From Jaminaea rosea (Eukaryota; Basidiomycota; Exobasidiomycetes; Microstromatales): a stretch of DNA of 64,000 nt. The stretch spans positions 2,623,496 through 2,687,495 of the forward strand of contig NW_020289975.1 of NCBI RefSeq assembly GCF_003144245.1. The letters are read 5' to 3'. Under the pieces are notes generated by a model. The model had not been told where the DNA came from. It saw only the letters and a list, made by a program, of their open reading frames with translations, and ran no database searches. Below, piece by piece: positions 11,037 through 21,424 of this stretch. Each line of letters starts with the position of its first letter. Position 1 is the first letter of the stretch. The position numbers and the translations under genes are program-made.

Positions 11037-11434
11037 GAGGAAAGGGGCCAGCCTCGAGAGGCCCTTCTTCACGTGAAAGAGAGTGTTGCGGACTCTCCTG
11101 AGAGCTGATTCCCGCATCCTTTCCCGCGATCTCTGTCCCATCATCATCTGCTCCTCTTGTTGTACCTCAGCTGTCCCGTACTCTACACTGTGAAATAAGA
11201 CCCTCAGCATGCCGATTGATCGCTTTGTCATGCTTTCGGCTTGTGGCTCGAACTTCTCGGGCTTTACTCAGTTTGCCGTCGCGCAGAGGATGCGCATACT
11301 CTCGAGCTGGCAGCGAGGTCAGCGACGATGATGAGGATATATTACAAGCGCGGGGCATGTGTGAGCGTGACAAGGAGGCATCGGCGAGACCAGGCAGTGA
11401 TTTGGCTGTCGAGGCTTATTTTCCTAACCGGCTC
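11037..11434. other. Convergent 3' intergenic region
   Basis: About 400 bases between the stop of the membrane-protein gene and the stop of SPC1, which face each other. It should hold both 3' untranslated regions. Short frames on either strand have no recognisable content, and no terminator-like repeat or RNA gene was seen. Confidence 0.4.
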
Positions 11435-12056
11435 TCATCTTGCCTTCTTGCCCTCCGCAGCAGCAAGAAGTGGTTCCTTCTCGACCTCGTCGACGCTTTT
11501 GCCTTGCTCCCCTGTTGCTTTCGCTTCGTCTGCGTCTGAACGGGGAATATTGGGCAGCCACTTGGTCTGGTGACGTCGATACCACGGCCATGCGGGAACG
11601 ACGAGCTATGCGAGTCGGCGAGGGGAGGGGAATGAGCGGAGCGGTGAGCTGGCTGCACTACTTACGAGGCAAGGGCCAAGAACTTGCTCACAACGAAGTC
11701 AACGGCGGAGATGGCGGCAAAGATGAGCATCATGACCTGCAGTGAGGAGAAGGCGAAGCCGACGAAGAGGGCAAGGAGCTGGTAAAGTAGGAGGGACGGC
11801 GAGACGAGCAGGTGAGCCAATCCCTCTGAAAACTCATTGATTGTCTAGTGATTGCCCAGCATACACTCACTGCCCCCATGACCAAGACCTCCTGGTTGAT
11901 GCGGTCGGCAAGGCGTTGCCCTTGGAAGTCCTGGGCGACGATACGATGCAGTGTGGGGTGTGAGCCCTCGGGCGGACATCCTGTCCCTCAGAGCGGCAGT
12001 CTACTCACCACCTTGCCTTCGAAATAGCCCTTGACCTGGTCGAGCATAGCTGACAT
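11435..12056 (-). CDS. SPC1: Signal peptidase complex subunit 1 (SPCS1/Spc1)
   Basis: Four small exons on the minus strand, 12056-12009, 11930-11871, 11778-11692 and 11605-11435, give 121 residues. Introns are 78, 92 and 86 nt. Each junction keeps phase 0 and uses GTGAG donors with CAG or TAG acceptors. The product opens with MSAMLDQVKGYFEGKV and then DFQGQRLADRI, the hallmark N-terminal motif of Spc1. Two membrane helices follow (LLALFVGFAFSSLQ and VMMLIFAAISAVDF), then the conserved aromatic/proline block LVVPAWPWYRRHQTKWLP. The Lys/Glu-rich tail is cytosolic. Spc1 is a small accessory subunit of the ER signal peptidase and helps exclude transmembrane segments from cleavage. Because every exon is short, no single open frame reveals the gene. 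Its start lies 193 bp from that of EMC8. Confidence 0.88.
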
Positions 12057-12249
12057 GGCGATGCGATGGAGACGAGATCAAGTTGCTTGGTTGCACGCCG
12101 CTTGATGATTGAAGGCGGAGAGAAACGAGGCCAGTCCACGTCGTCGAGGGCGGCCCGTGCTCGCTCGCTCGCTCGCGTGCGGCGCTTCTTCGTTTCCTCC
12201 CCTTCGTACCCATTCCCTCTCACTCAACCATAAGAGGAGGCAACGCATC
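12057..12249. promoter_or_regulatory. Divergent promoter shared by SPC1 and EMC8
   Basis: Only 193 bp separate the two start codons, which point away from each other, so both core promoters must lie here or overlap the leaders. The segment is GC-rich and contains a GCTCGCTCGCTCGCG repeat near 12160-12178. No TATA box is obvious. Co-regulation is an inference from spacing alone. Confidence 0.45.
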
Positions 12250-12918
12250 ATGGCAACGCCCCTCACATTGACACCATCAGCCTATGCACTCCTCGTCCTC
12301 CACGCAGCGCGGCACCCACACTCAGCAGTCGTTGGAATCCTGGTAGGCGATGCGGCCACCTCTACCGTAAACCACGTCGTGCCCATCGCACATCATTGGA
12401 CCACTCTGGCGCCGGCGCAGGATATCGCTGTTGACCTGACTGCCGCCCATGTCACTTCACAAGGGAAATATCAGCTTCTGGGCATATACGAAGCCCCGGC
12501 TATCGCTAGCGTCGAGGAGCCTTCAGCCGCCGCTGTCAGGCTGGCGATCAAGGCCTCTGCAGGGCAGGCTTCGAGCTCCAAGTCCTCCTCCTCCTCCTCC
12601 TCCTCATCAGCAGCATCGCATATCATCGTCCTGCAAGGCTCGAAGCTCCTGCAAGGTGACTCGACCGAGTCCACATCGCATGGGCTGATTCCGTACACTC
12701 TTCCGGCTTCTGCTGCGCCTACCAGCCGACCGAAGAAGACAGGAGGCGATGCGGCAGGGAGTGGAATTGTGGTTCAGGGGGCGGGCAAAACGCTGCAGAC
12801 TGTCAAGGGAATGGTGAGGGGGACGACGGGAGAAGCTGGAGCATGGAAGAGGTTGAGAGATTTCGATGGTGAGAGAGAGCCTGCAGCTACGAGTTGGCTA
12901 TATGCGTCAGACGACTAA
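12250..12918 (+). CDS. EMC8: ER membrane protein complex subunit 8/9 (EMC8 family, MPN-like fold)
   Basis: Single exon, 222 residues, close to the usual family length. The N-terminal half matches the EMC8/EMC9 (formerly UPF0172) pattern: LTPSAYALLVLHAARHPHSAVVGILVG near residues 5-31, then VVPIAHHWTTLAP, and later GKYQLLGIYEAPA. The fold is MPN-like, but the JAMM zinc motif is absent, as is normal for this non-catalytic family. EMC8 sits on the cytosolic face of the EMC, which inserts tail-anchored and polytopic proteins into the ER. A poly-Ser run from a TCC repeat at about 12583-12605 interrupts the middle, and a Gly/Lys-rich loop precedes the C-terminus, which ends SWLYASDD. The ATG at 12250 is the first Met of the conserved N-terminus; the open frame extends upstream into the shared promoter. 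Confidence 0.85.
   Translation: MATPLTLTPSAYALLVLHAARHPHSAVVGILVGDAATSTVNHVVPIAHHWTTLAPAQDIAVDLTAAHVTSQGKYQLLGIYEAPAIASVEEPSAAAVRLAIKASAGQASSSKSSSSSSSSSAASHIIVLQGSKLLQGDSTESTSHGLIPYTLPASAAPTSRPKKTGGDAAGSGIVVQGAGKTLQTVKGMVRGTTGEAGAWKRLRDFDGEREPAATSWLYASDD
12583..12605 (+). repeat. TCC microsatellite encoding poly-serine in EMC8
   Basis: A TCC/TCA triplet run in the coding frame gives a serine tract of about ten residues in a loop of EMC8. Triplet repeats of this kind often vary in length between strains. Confidence 0.7.
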
Positions 12919-13275
12919 GCTGTCCCCTTCCCTACGCTTCGCAGACCATCTTGAGGACACGGCCGCCGACTGGCTCGACAATGCTGCACTGGTCAAGTCC
13001 ATAGCTGCGGCAGGCGTAGCAGTCGCATGAAGTAGCAAGTCCGGTAGAGAGAGGTAAATAGGCTTGGGCCTCGTGGGTCAGCAGGGAGATCAAGACGAGG
13101 GCGAGCCACACTTTGTGAGCAGAGCATCAATAAGAATAGAGAGTCGAGCACATTCATATCATGATACAGAGCGAGAAAAGCAAAGCAGACAAGAAGCATC
13201 GAGTCAAGCAATGGCGAACTGCCCCGCGAGGTGCGGTAGGTCGTCATAGATCTACGTCAGAAGAGAGCCGTCAGA
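12919..13275. other. Convergent 3' intergenic region
   Basis: 357 bases between the EMC8 stop and the stop of the adenylate-forming reductase on the other strand. It should contain both 3' untranslated regions. AT-richer patches at about 13110-13165 could serve in polyadenylation. No gene or repeat recognised. Confidence 0.4.
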
Positions 13276-16200
13276 CTAGGCAGTCTCCGGCAGGAACCCT
13301 TCGCCCTTCCAGTATCGCAACCATGCCTTGACCTCCTTCTCAACATTGAGCGGCTTACTTTCCGCTAGCGTAGAGCTGGCCGCGCACGCCCTACTCGTGC
13401 TGAGGCGACGTAGACCCATGGCTTCGTACGCATCATCATCGTTTCCGTCCCCGTCGCCCCCCCTCATCGCCTGGGCAGCGATACCCATTGACTTTGCAGC
13501 GCCCAGATAGAAGTCCAGCAACTTCAAGGTGGGCAGGTTCTCTGCGCCTGAAACACCAGCTGCTTTACCGTACTCCACGAGACGCTTTAACCACTCCGTG
13601 AAGGGGAGGAGCTCGACATGCAGCTCCCGAGCGAAGACGCCGAAGATGTCGTCCCAGCGTGAGAGGCGCGGGTTGACGATGTGCATTGTGCTGACTTTGG
13701 GTGTGCCGGCATTGGTCACGCCATTGCTGTGGCCATTGCCGTTCGCGCCAGGATGTTGGACGAATTGATAGCGCATCTCCAGCAGGGCCTCGGCGGCTAC
13801 GTCTGTTGGGATCCAGGATACGGATCCTTGACTCTCCTCCTTCTCAGAAGCAGACATCAAGGGCAAGCACTTGAGCTCCGAGGCGCTTCGCACAATCATA
13901 GGAAGCCAGTCGCTCGTGGCCCAAGCGCCATTCGTCCTGCTCCCACTCATCTGGCCAACCCTCACGTTCGCCACGGGCAGACCAGCCTCCCTTCCCGCAC
14001 TTGCCAGAAGATGCTCGGTCACGGCCTTGCTCTCTCCGTAGCCTGTAGGCCCCACGCTGCACTCGAGCGGGAATTCCGTCTCGGGAGTCGGGCCCTTCAT
14101 GTCTGCGGGAGGTGAAGCGATGGCTGCGATGGACGAAGTGAAGAGGATTGCTGGCGGCTGCGCATGAGGAGAGGCGAGCGCTAAGTCGACGAGGGCGCGC
14201 GTTCCCTTGACGTGGGGCTCGAATGACGAAAGGGAGAGATTGAAGTTAAGCTGCCAGGCGTTGTGGATGATAAAGGTCGTGGTGTCGCGCAGTGAAGCGT
14301 ACGTCTCTTGAGGGAGGCCAAGCAGAGGCTGCGTAAGGTCGGCCTCGAGCAGAGTCACCTTGCCGTTCGAAGCGATATCAGGCGAGAGGCCACGGCCGAT
14401 GAGAGCATCGCGCTGTCGCTGCAGCAAGGAGCTGCTGCTGTTCGATCGGTTGACAGCGAAGATGCGCGAGACGTGCGCATCGGCTACGAGCTGGTCGAGT
14501 AGGTGAGCGCCGAGTCCGCCCGTGGTGCCAGTGACGAGGGCGACCTGCCCGGCAGCAGCGTGGCTGCCGTTGCTATGCCCCTTCGCTGCGCCATTGCTCT
14601 TGCTTGCACGACGCTGCGGCCAGTTCTTGCCGTACTTTTCCAGCATAGCCTGCATCGCCTCCAGATGCTGCTTGCCCAGGTCAGCATCGGCCGCTGCGCC
14701 ACTAGGCGTGTACTCTCCTTTCTTCGCCGCGAGCAGCGCGGTCGTCAAGGCCTGGATGGTTGGATTGGCGTATACGAATGCCGGCTCGAGCCTGGGCGTA
14801 GCATCGCGCACGGCGCCAGCGAAGACATTTCGGATTTTGGTGGCATTGAGCGAATTCACGCCAAATGAAAAGATGTCTGCGTCGCTGCCAAGCCCCTTGT
14901 CGACGTTGCGGCCGAGTGCATCGCCGATGACGGAGCGTACGAACATCTCAACCGTTTGCTCGTCCCAAACCTCGGGCGTAGCGACCGACGTGCGACCGAT
15001 GGTCTCAAAATCTTCGTAAGCCTGATCAATCTCCTTCTTGTAGAGATCAAGAGCTATGCCTGAGCGGACGCTGCCCTTTGCGGTGCGGGGCAGGGGACGG
15101 GCCTTGTCCGCCACAATGATCATCTCCTTGAAGAGCAGCGAGTGCGAGGGCGCGAAGCTGTTCGCCTTCTCCACCGCAGGCCAGATGGCGTTGCGATACG
15201 CCGCCAGAGCTTCGAGATCGGTGGGATCAATCTCGTGTCCAGGAGCTGGCTCAATCAGAGCACCGACGTGGTTGCGCTGTCGTCCGAAGTACAGGGCCGA
15301 ACGCACGAAGGGGGAAGCCTGGATATGATGCAACAGGGGGCCCGGATTCGTCTTCTCACCAGTCGCGTGCATGATCTGGTCGTCAAGTCGACCGACGACG
15401 TGGAAGTACGTGCGATCGGTCGGTTTCTCCTTGGGGACGAGGCGAATCAGATCCTTGGTTGCGTAGTAGCGCTTCCCGTCTATCGTCTCATTGAGGACAT
15501 TCGGGGCGTACCAGTCGTTCTCACCGATCAAGATCTCAAATACGTCGCCCTCACCCGCCTTGGCAGCCTCGCCTTGTCCTTCCCGGTCACCTTGAGGGCG
15601 AAGGTAGACGGGTAGAAAACGATCTGGCAGTTCCATGCGCAAGGGATCCTCGTCATTATTGATCATGACAGACAACATCGTCTCAGTAGCGGCCATGGCA
15701 TTCTTGATCTTGACGCCCTGACGCTTCAGAGCATGCGCGACATCTGGGTCGATGGGCCCTCCGCCATTGATACAGTATTCGATGTTGGCTAGTATCTTGA
15801 CAGCCGCCGGGATGGGCGCCCAGCCATGAAACATGACCGGAACAGCTGGGAATAGTGAAGGCTTCCAGAACGCTAGCTCGGCGAGAAGCTCCTGCGGGGA
15901 GACTGGCTTCGGAGGGTCCGTGGGCTCTCGCAGGACATTGGTCGTGCCCATACCTGCGCTGCACACTGTTCCGATGAAGAAAGCGAAAGCGTGCCACGCT
16001 GGTAGATGGCCTACGAACTGGTCTCGCCCAGAGACGTTGACGTCGCCATGCCAAAGAAGGCACAAGGATCCTACAGAGTTCTTGTGCGAAGAAGGAATGG
16101 CTTTGGGAAAGCCCGTTGAGCCGGAGCTATGCAGGATGAAGAGGGTTTCTTCCCTCGACTGGACTGCAGGTAGAGTGTGGATGGGCTTGCCGTAGTTGTC

Positions 16201-16919
16201 AAGCTGCTCTTGGGAAGGGTTAAACAACAATGACGACTCTGGCCATTCGATGACTCTGGGTGCCGAAGAATCGCCAAGGTCCGCAAGTGCTGCGTCCAAG
16301 GCAGTATCGAGGTCGACAGTGGTGCCTCTCGACCCTCTGAGAACGGCTACGGCGCTGCTTGACTTGAGAAGGTGAGCGATGGCCTCGCGCGAGTTGTTGA
16401 TGGAGATGCAAAAGGGGACCAGACCAGCTCGGTATACGGCGTTTACGACGCAAAAGTACTAGAGCGTGTCCATGTTGGCTACCATCGCCACAACAGGGCG
16501 GCTGTCCCTGTCGTGCACACCTTTGCCGATAGGTAGGTAGCGACCGGCATCAAGGTCAATGCTGTCGAAGTGCTTGACAAGGTAGCGGGTGCTGTGGACG
16601 GTGCCCCGAGCAAGTCAGCAACGAGCACGACCACGAGCCTCGAGCTCCGAGCTCTTCCATTCCGCACTCACATCCTCTGTACCATGGCAGACATCTGACT
16701 GTAGTTGTACTGGACAACCTCATTCGTTCCCTCCTTGCGGTACTTGGCCCATACGAAGTCGGCATTGTTCTGCGCATGCCATTGCATGATCTCTATGAAG
16801 TTGAGGGAGCCGTCGAGTGGAGGAACTTTGAAGCCATTCCTACCCTCAATCTTCAAATGGGCATCTGGGAAATGCTCCGGATTGCTGCTGGCCGAAGCCC
16901 GATCGACAGAAGGCGTCAT
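13276..16919 (-). CDS. Adenylate-forming reductase (NRPS-like, A-T-R), with an in-frame amber codon
   Basis: Minus strand exons 16919-16672 and 16591-13276, with an 80-nt intron; 1,188 codons. The adenylation domain has FILHSSGSTGFPKAIP near residue 231, NAMAATETM, YYATKDLIRL and the VVGRLDDQIM / TGEKTNPGP pair. A carrier domain (FSFGVNSLNATK, Ser for phosphopantetheine) lies near residue 655. A thioester-reductase domain begins near 763 (VALVTGTTGGLGAHLLDQL) with YGESKAVTEHLL. Such enzymes activate a carboxylic or amino acid, tether it and release it as an aldehyde or alcohol. The substrate cannot be read here. Codon 127 is TAG (16461-16459), inside the conserved segment VANMDTL-stop-YFCVVNAVYRAG. 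Everything else is open, so this is a recent nonsense allele, a sequencing error, or a gene using readthrough. Translation from the next Met (16299) would lack the first part of the A domain. Confidence 0.85.
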
Positions 16920-17905
16920 GCTACGCGACTAGTGGCCGGCGTTGGTGGTCGATTAATGGAATGTCTACTTGCTGGCTGGATATGAGGCGGTTGGGCGTGA
17001 GTCGTCTTTAGCTATGGCTGTTGAAGCAGGCGGCCTGCACTGACCTTAAGGTTGAAGGTCAGGTTGCTACGAGTCTTATAGCCTCTTCCCACCCCGGTTG
17101 CGCCTCCTCATTGTCAACCTTGACCATCAGCAGCCGACGGTATCGCTCAGCCGACAACGGCTTTGCTCCTTCATGTCGACGGGCCGTGCCGGCAGCCGAC
17201 CATTCATCAACTCTCGGGGTTGCTCTGCCGTTGCCCCGTGCCGTAGGTTCGCACGCAACACCAACGAATTAATGCGCCCTTAGCCGTCATCTCAATCTGA
17301 CTCGGTCCACGAGGGCGAGGCATCAGAGGTACGATGGGGGAGGACGGAGCAATCCGCATAAACGAGGGCGCGTGCGAGGGCGCCAAGGCGGCAACTGACA
17401 TTCTCCGCCTCCACCAGGCCAGAGACATCCTCAGCCCGTCTGGGTCTGTGCGGTGGTCGATTACCAGTGAAAGGGTGACTGAGCATTTGGGGCGCTGCCC
17501 TCGCACGGGCCTGCCATTGCCTCCTTCTTCCCCGCGTCTTCCGTGCATTCGTTGCGTGGACCTGCGCACTTTGACTCGACGAGCAAGAAGCGGCATGTAA
17601 GAAGGCACGGACGTGTCAATGGCCAGTCCTTCTAGTTCGCTGTCAAGCTGATAGGGTGACATGACCGAGAAGAAGGGCAAGTCAAAGCGTGATTGACAGG
17701 TATGTTGAGCCTGTGAAAAGGCATGAATAGACGTGTGCGTGCGCCTTCGCGGCTCACTCATCCCGAACGGCATTGAGCCTCACACCCAAGTATTGCTATG
17801 CGCTCGATTTAGGCGACCAAGAAGCATCGGAGGTGCTGATCCGGCCCTTATCGTCGACCTCATCATTCATCCTCATCCATCAGTCTGCTCCACATTTGCC
17901 TTTCT
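16920..17905. other. Intergenic region between the reductase and ornithine carbamoyltransferase genes
   Basis: Nearly 1 kb between two minus-strand genes; it holds the reductase promoter on the left and the 3' region of ARG3 on the right. A minus-strand frame at 17773-17207 is open for 188 codons. Its piece beginning MSPYQLDSELEGLAIDTSVP looks protein-like for about 30 residues, then turns into Arg/Pro-rich sequence typical of chance frames. I leave it uncalled. No tRNA or repeat seen. Confidence 0.4.
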
Positions 17906-19133
17906 TCACTTGTGCGTCGCCCTGCCCCACAACAGATCCGCCAGAGCCATAATCGTCCACTTCCTATTCTCCGCCTCCGGGAAAACCAAGCTGCGCTTCG
18001 AGTAGAAGACTTCATCATCGACCTCCTCGCTCTTCCTAGGCAAGCAATGCATGAACTTCCAGTCGTTCTTTGCTCCACCCTTGCTCGCCATCTGACTCGT
18101 CACCTGGAAGCCGGCAAAGTCGCGCAGACGCTGCTCCTTTGAAGCCTCGTCGCCCATGCTGATCCAGGTGTCGGTCACGATGATGTCTGCATCCTTGACG
18201 GCTTCGAGAGGGTTGCTGGTCCATTGTGTGATGCCCTTCAACCCCTGCTCACCACCACCATTGGAGCGCTGAGCTGCAACCCCGTCTTCCATCGTCTTCC
18301 ACACTCCCTTGTCCACCTCGTAGCCCTTGGGCGTAGCTACAGACAGCTCGATGCCCAGACGGGGGAAGCAGACGAGCATGTCGAAGAGGATATTGTTGGC
18401 GTCGCCAACCCAGGCGACCTTGAGGCCGGAAAGGGAAGAAAGGTCGTGCGTGCCTTTGGGTGAGTACGTCTCCAGAAGGGTGAGGAGGTCGGCGAGGATT
18501 TGCGTCGGGTGGTACAGGGCTGAGAGGGCGTTGATGACGGGTACACCAGACTCTTTGGCGAGCGTCTGTACGGCGCGACCGAAGTGACAAGAAGTCAGTC
18601 AATGTCATGAGACATCATCTCCTGCGTCTTCTCTCTTGGCTCACCTCAACCTCCTCATGTCCGCCGACCCTTGCCATGATCCCATCAGTCATTGACCCGA
18701 TAACCTTTGCCGAATCATACAAGCTCTCGTTTACCCCCAGCTGGATGTCCGACGGCCCCAAGAACATCGGATGGCCACCCAAGCTTGCGACGCTGGTCTC
18801 CGTCGCTACGCGCGTACGAGTGCTACGCTTGCTGAACATGATAGCGATGGTCTTGCCTGACAGCGTCTGCTCGAGAGGAAGCTGTCCGGGGGTGCGAGGG
18901 GCCTTACTTGCTGATTTAAGAGCGGCGGCGTGGGAGAGGATGTTCTGCATTTGAACGGGGGAGAGATCAGCCATGCTAAGGAGGTTGCGGGGCAGGCGGG
19001 GCTCCATCGTCGGCTTGGGTTGCGAGGCAGCTCGCAGCGACGACGTGTGGAAGCGCGAGGTTGCCGCCCATGATGAGCAGCCTGCGCTCTTGGCGAAAGT
19101 GGCGCGAGGTGCTGCCGTCTTAACAGCGAGCAT
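17906..19133 (-). CDS. ARG3: Ornithine carbamoyltransferase, mitochondrial precursor
   Basis: Minus strand exons 19133-18645 and 18565-17906, with a 79-nt intron (GTGAGC, ACAG) in phase 0; 382 residues. The enzyme joins carbamoyl phosphate and ornithine to citrulline in arginine synthesis. The carbamoyl phosphate site SKRSTRTR lies at residues 101-108. The ornithine-binding region shows VGDANN and the HCLPR motif at 336-340, whose Cys is catalytic in the family. The first about 40 residues are rich in Ala, Ser, Arg and Lys with no acidic residue, and fit a mitochondrial presequence. Residues 240-285 hold a small Gly-rich insertion (NGGGEQG). The chosen ATG is the first in frame, since the frame upstream opens only with TTG. 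The 3' end of the RING gene lies about 240 bp upstream on the same strand. Confidence 0.95.
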
Positions 19134-19375
19134 TGTGATGATCAAGGTTCGTGAGGAGGGAAAAGAAGAAGGATTGCGGGGTCACAACGAGCCTTATCTC
19201 GCCCCGAGACGGAAAAGCGCCTCGATCCGAGTCAACGCCGCCAGTCCGCCGGTGAGCGCGAGAGAGATCGGGCAAGGCAATACGCTCATGAGGCTGCATA
19301 GGTAGCAATGGTACATTGTTTATAAGCACATGAGGGCAGAAAGAGATTATGTACAGATCCGAGGAAAGATGCAAT

Positions 19376-21424
19376 CTAATATGTCGAAGTGTTGAATGGG
19401 GCAATCGTCGGCCCCGCCCTCCGCGCTTCTGTCGAGCTACTCGAAGCCTCGGAGCTTTCCTCCCCTGCTCCATGCCTATCCCTCCTGCTTCTCCTCCTCG
19501 TCGTGCCCCTCCTACTGTTGCCCGCCGACGATGTCGTCCTCCCCGGTCGCAGCGCTCGATGACACACAGGGCAAAAGGCCTGCGACATAAGCCAGGGCAC
19601 GAGACAGGGGGCGTGCAGCTCATGCTGGCAGTCCAGACGCACCCCGTCTTCGTCTTCGTTCGCCCATTCGATAGGCTCGAAGCAGATGGCGCACCATCCG
19701 TCCTCGGCACATTCGTCGTGATCGTGACCGGAACAGAACGCGGTAGATCCCAATGCCGCCGCTGCCGCTTTGTCATCGCGCTCCTCTTCGCTCGTTCTCC
19801 TTGCAGTGGTCCGGCCCCATCTCCGTCTCACAAATTCCAGGCCCTCCATCTTTCTTCGCTCGACATTCCAGCTCTTTGCCAGGAGCCCAATCTCGGCCCG
19901 TAGCGCCAGTAGCGCAATGACAGCTGGCAAACTGGTGGGAGAGATGGTCGGAAGCCGCATGGTCACCACGGCGTAGCCCACGATGAGGCTGAGCGAGGAG
20001 CCTACCATCAGCGCCAACGAGGCGAGATAGAGCGAAGGCAGGCTAACCACCTGATTGTCCCGCCTCAGACTGGCCTTGCCTGCCACTGACGTCGCCTTGT
20101 GAAGGGAGCGCGCGTGAGTCGAGCCCAGCTTGCCCGCCGTTTCGAGCTCGTCAAGCATCTCTTGTTGCAGGCGAAGCAGACGACGCCCCTCAGGTGAGGT
20201 GGTAGAGTCGATGCCCCGACTGTCGAGGCCTGAGGCCTCCGCTGCCAGGGCCATCGAGGTGCGCACGGATGGTGAAGGGGAGGCGTCGTCGTGCGATGAT
20301 GTGGCAGCGGGTGCTAATGTGGAGTCGGTGGCCGGTACGTCTGCTGATACGGCAGAAACCGGGCTATCGATGCTATAGCTTTCACTGACGGTATCGTGCG
20401 AGGAGAGACCGGGGTTCCCTACGTTTGCCTCGTCAGGGGAGAGTGACAGGTGCGGAGGTAGTCTTCCAAAGGCTCCGTGCCTTCGACTGCGGCCAGAGGC
20501 GATGGCTGCATTTCGGGCTCTTGCCCTCTCTGACGGCATGAATGGCGCTCGAATCCAGAGAGGGACTGCTTCGAGTAAAGAGGGTGAATGCGAGGGGGAG
20601 GGGACATTGACCTTCGTCGGGAAGCGTGAAGGAAAGAGAAGCAGCGCCAGCGGGAGCAAGGAAAGTAGTGTTGGCACCGCCTCCACGAGGAGGATAATGA
20701 GAGAGGGGAACGTCGTCGGCGGACGAGGTCTGTCAGCGTTCTGACCTGACCATTGCCGTGCTAGGCCGTGCAGTGACGCAGCCGTGGTAGGAGCAACAAC
20801 TGCAACCGTCGTTGCGAGAAGAACAATTCCAGCGACAAGTGTTGGCCAGAAGGCTACGCGTTTGCTCTTGCCGCTCGATCGACCTTCGATCTCACCAGCA
20901 AAGAGCCTGACAAGCCAGAGGCCATGCAGCTGAACGAGCGTCGGGAAGATGGTCGGAAGTAGAAGCGTCTTGGGCGAAAGAGCGCTCGAGAGGGTCGGCA
21001 CCTTGCTACTGCCATTGTCTGCACCCTTGTTCTCGACGAGAACAGCGATGAAGCTTGATGGCTTCCAGATGAGTGCATCGGGTCCATCCGATGAAGACGC
21101 TTGCGACCCTACATTTGAGCTCTCGCCTTCACCTCGCAAAGAATCTGGCAGGACATCGCGCAGCCTCTCTGACCAAGTGCCTGCTGGCGACGAGAACGAC
21201 GATGAGGAGATGATCTGCGTACCGAAGTCGAGCAGCGTACTCTTGCCATTGGAGTATGCCGAGGTGACTGCATCACGAGCGCTAGATGAGGAAGATGATG
21301 GCGTCCGTGCACGTATGCTATCACGATAGTCGTTGAAGCCGAGGGCGAGGAGAAGCAGTACGAGTGCTAGCCGTTGCCGATAGACGCGGGATCGGAAATG
21401 GTCGAGGGAAACGAGAGCGGGCAT
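19376..21424 (-). CDS. Multi-pass membrane RING-H2 protein, probable E3 ubiquitin ligase
   Basis: Single exon, 682 residues. Hydrophobic segments occur near the N-terminus (RLALVLLLLALGF), in the middle (TLVAGIVLLATTVAVVAP and SLIILLVEAVPTLLSLLPLA), and at about 460-520 (LYLASLALMVGSSLSLIVGY and SLPAVIALLAL). This predicts a polytopic membrane protein with a cytosolic C-terminus. That end carries a RING-H2 domain at residues 578-621, with CAIC, the CQHELHAPC core and CPVC supplying all eight zinc ligands. The tail after the RING is Arg/Ser-rich. The overall plan, several membrane spans then a C-terminal RING, recalls ER and Golgi quality-control ligases such as Dsc1/Tul1. The rest of the sequence is not close enough for me to name an orthologue. 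Confidence 0.8.
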   Translation of the reverse strand: MPALVSLDHFRSRVYRQRLALVLLLLALGFNDYRDSIRARTPSSSSSSARDAVTSAYSNGKSTLLDFGTQIISSSSFSSPAGTWSERLRDVLPDSLRGEGESSNVGSQASSSDGPDALIWKPSSFIAVLVENKGADNGSSKVPTLSSALSPKTLLLPTIFPTLVQLHGLWLVRLFAGEIEGRSSGKSKRVAFWPTLVAGIVLLATTVAVVAPTTAASLHGLARQWSGQNADRPRPPTTFPSLIILLVEAVPTLLSLLPLALLLFPSRFPTKVNVPSPSHSPSLLEAVPLWIRAPFMPSERARARNAAIASGRSRRHGAFGRLPPHLSLSPDEANVGNPGLSSHDTVSESYSIDSPVSAVSADVPATDSTLAPAATSSHDDASPSPSVRTSMALAAEASGLDSRGIDSTTSPEGRRLLRLQQEMLDELETAGKLGSTHARSLHKATSVAGKASLRRDNQVVSLPSLYLASLALMVGSSLSLIVGYAVVTMRLPTISPTSLPAVIALLALRAEIGLLAKSWNVERRKMEGLEFVRRRWGRTTARRTSEEERDDKAAAAALGSTAFCSGHDHDECAEDGWCAICFEPIEWANEDEDGVRLDCQHELHAPCLVPWLMSQAFCPVCHRALRPGRTTSSAGNSRRGTTRRRSRRDRHGAGEESSEASSSSTEARRAGPTIAPFNTSTY

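Noticed and set aside
17207-17773. Minus-strand 188-codon frame containing MSPYQLDSELEGLAIDTSVP
   Set aside because: The first 30 residues look protein-like, but the rest is Arg/Pro/Ser-rich shadow-type sequence with no domain, and the frame overlaps the expected ARG3 3' and reductase 5' regions.
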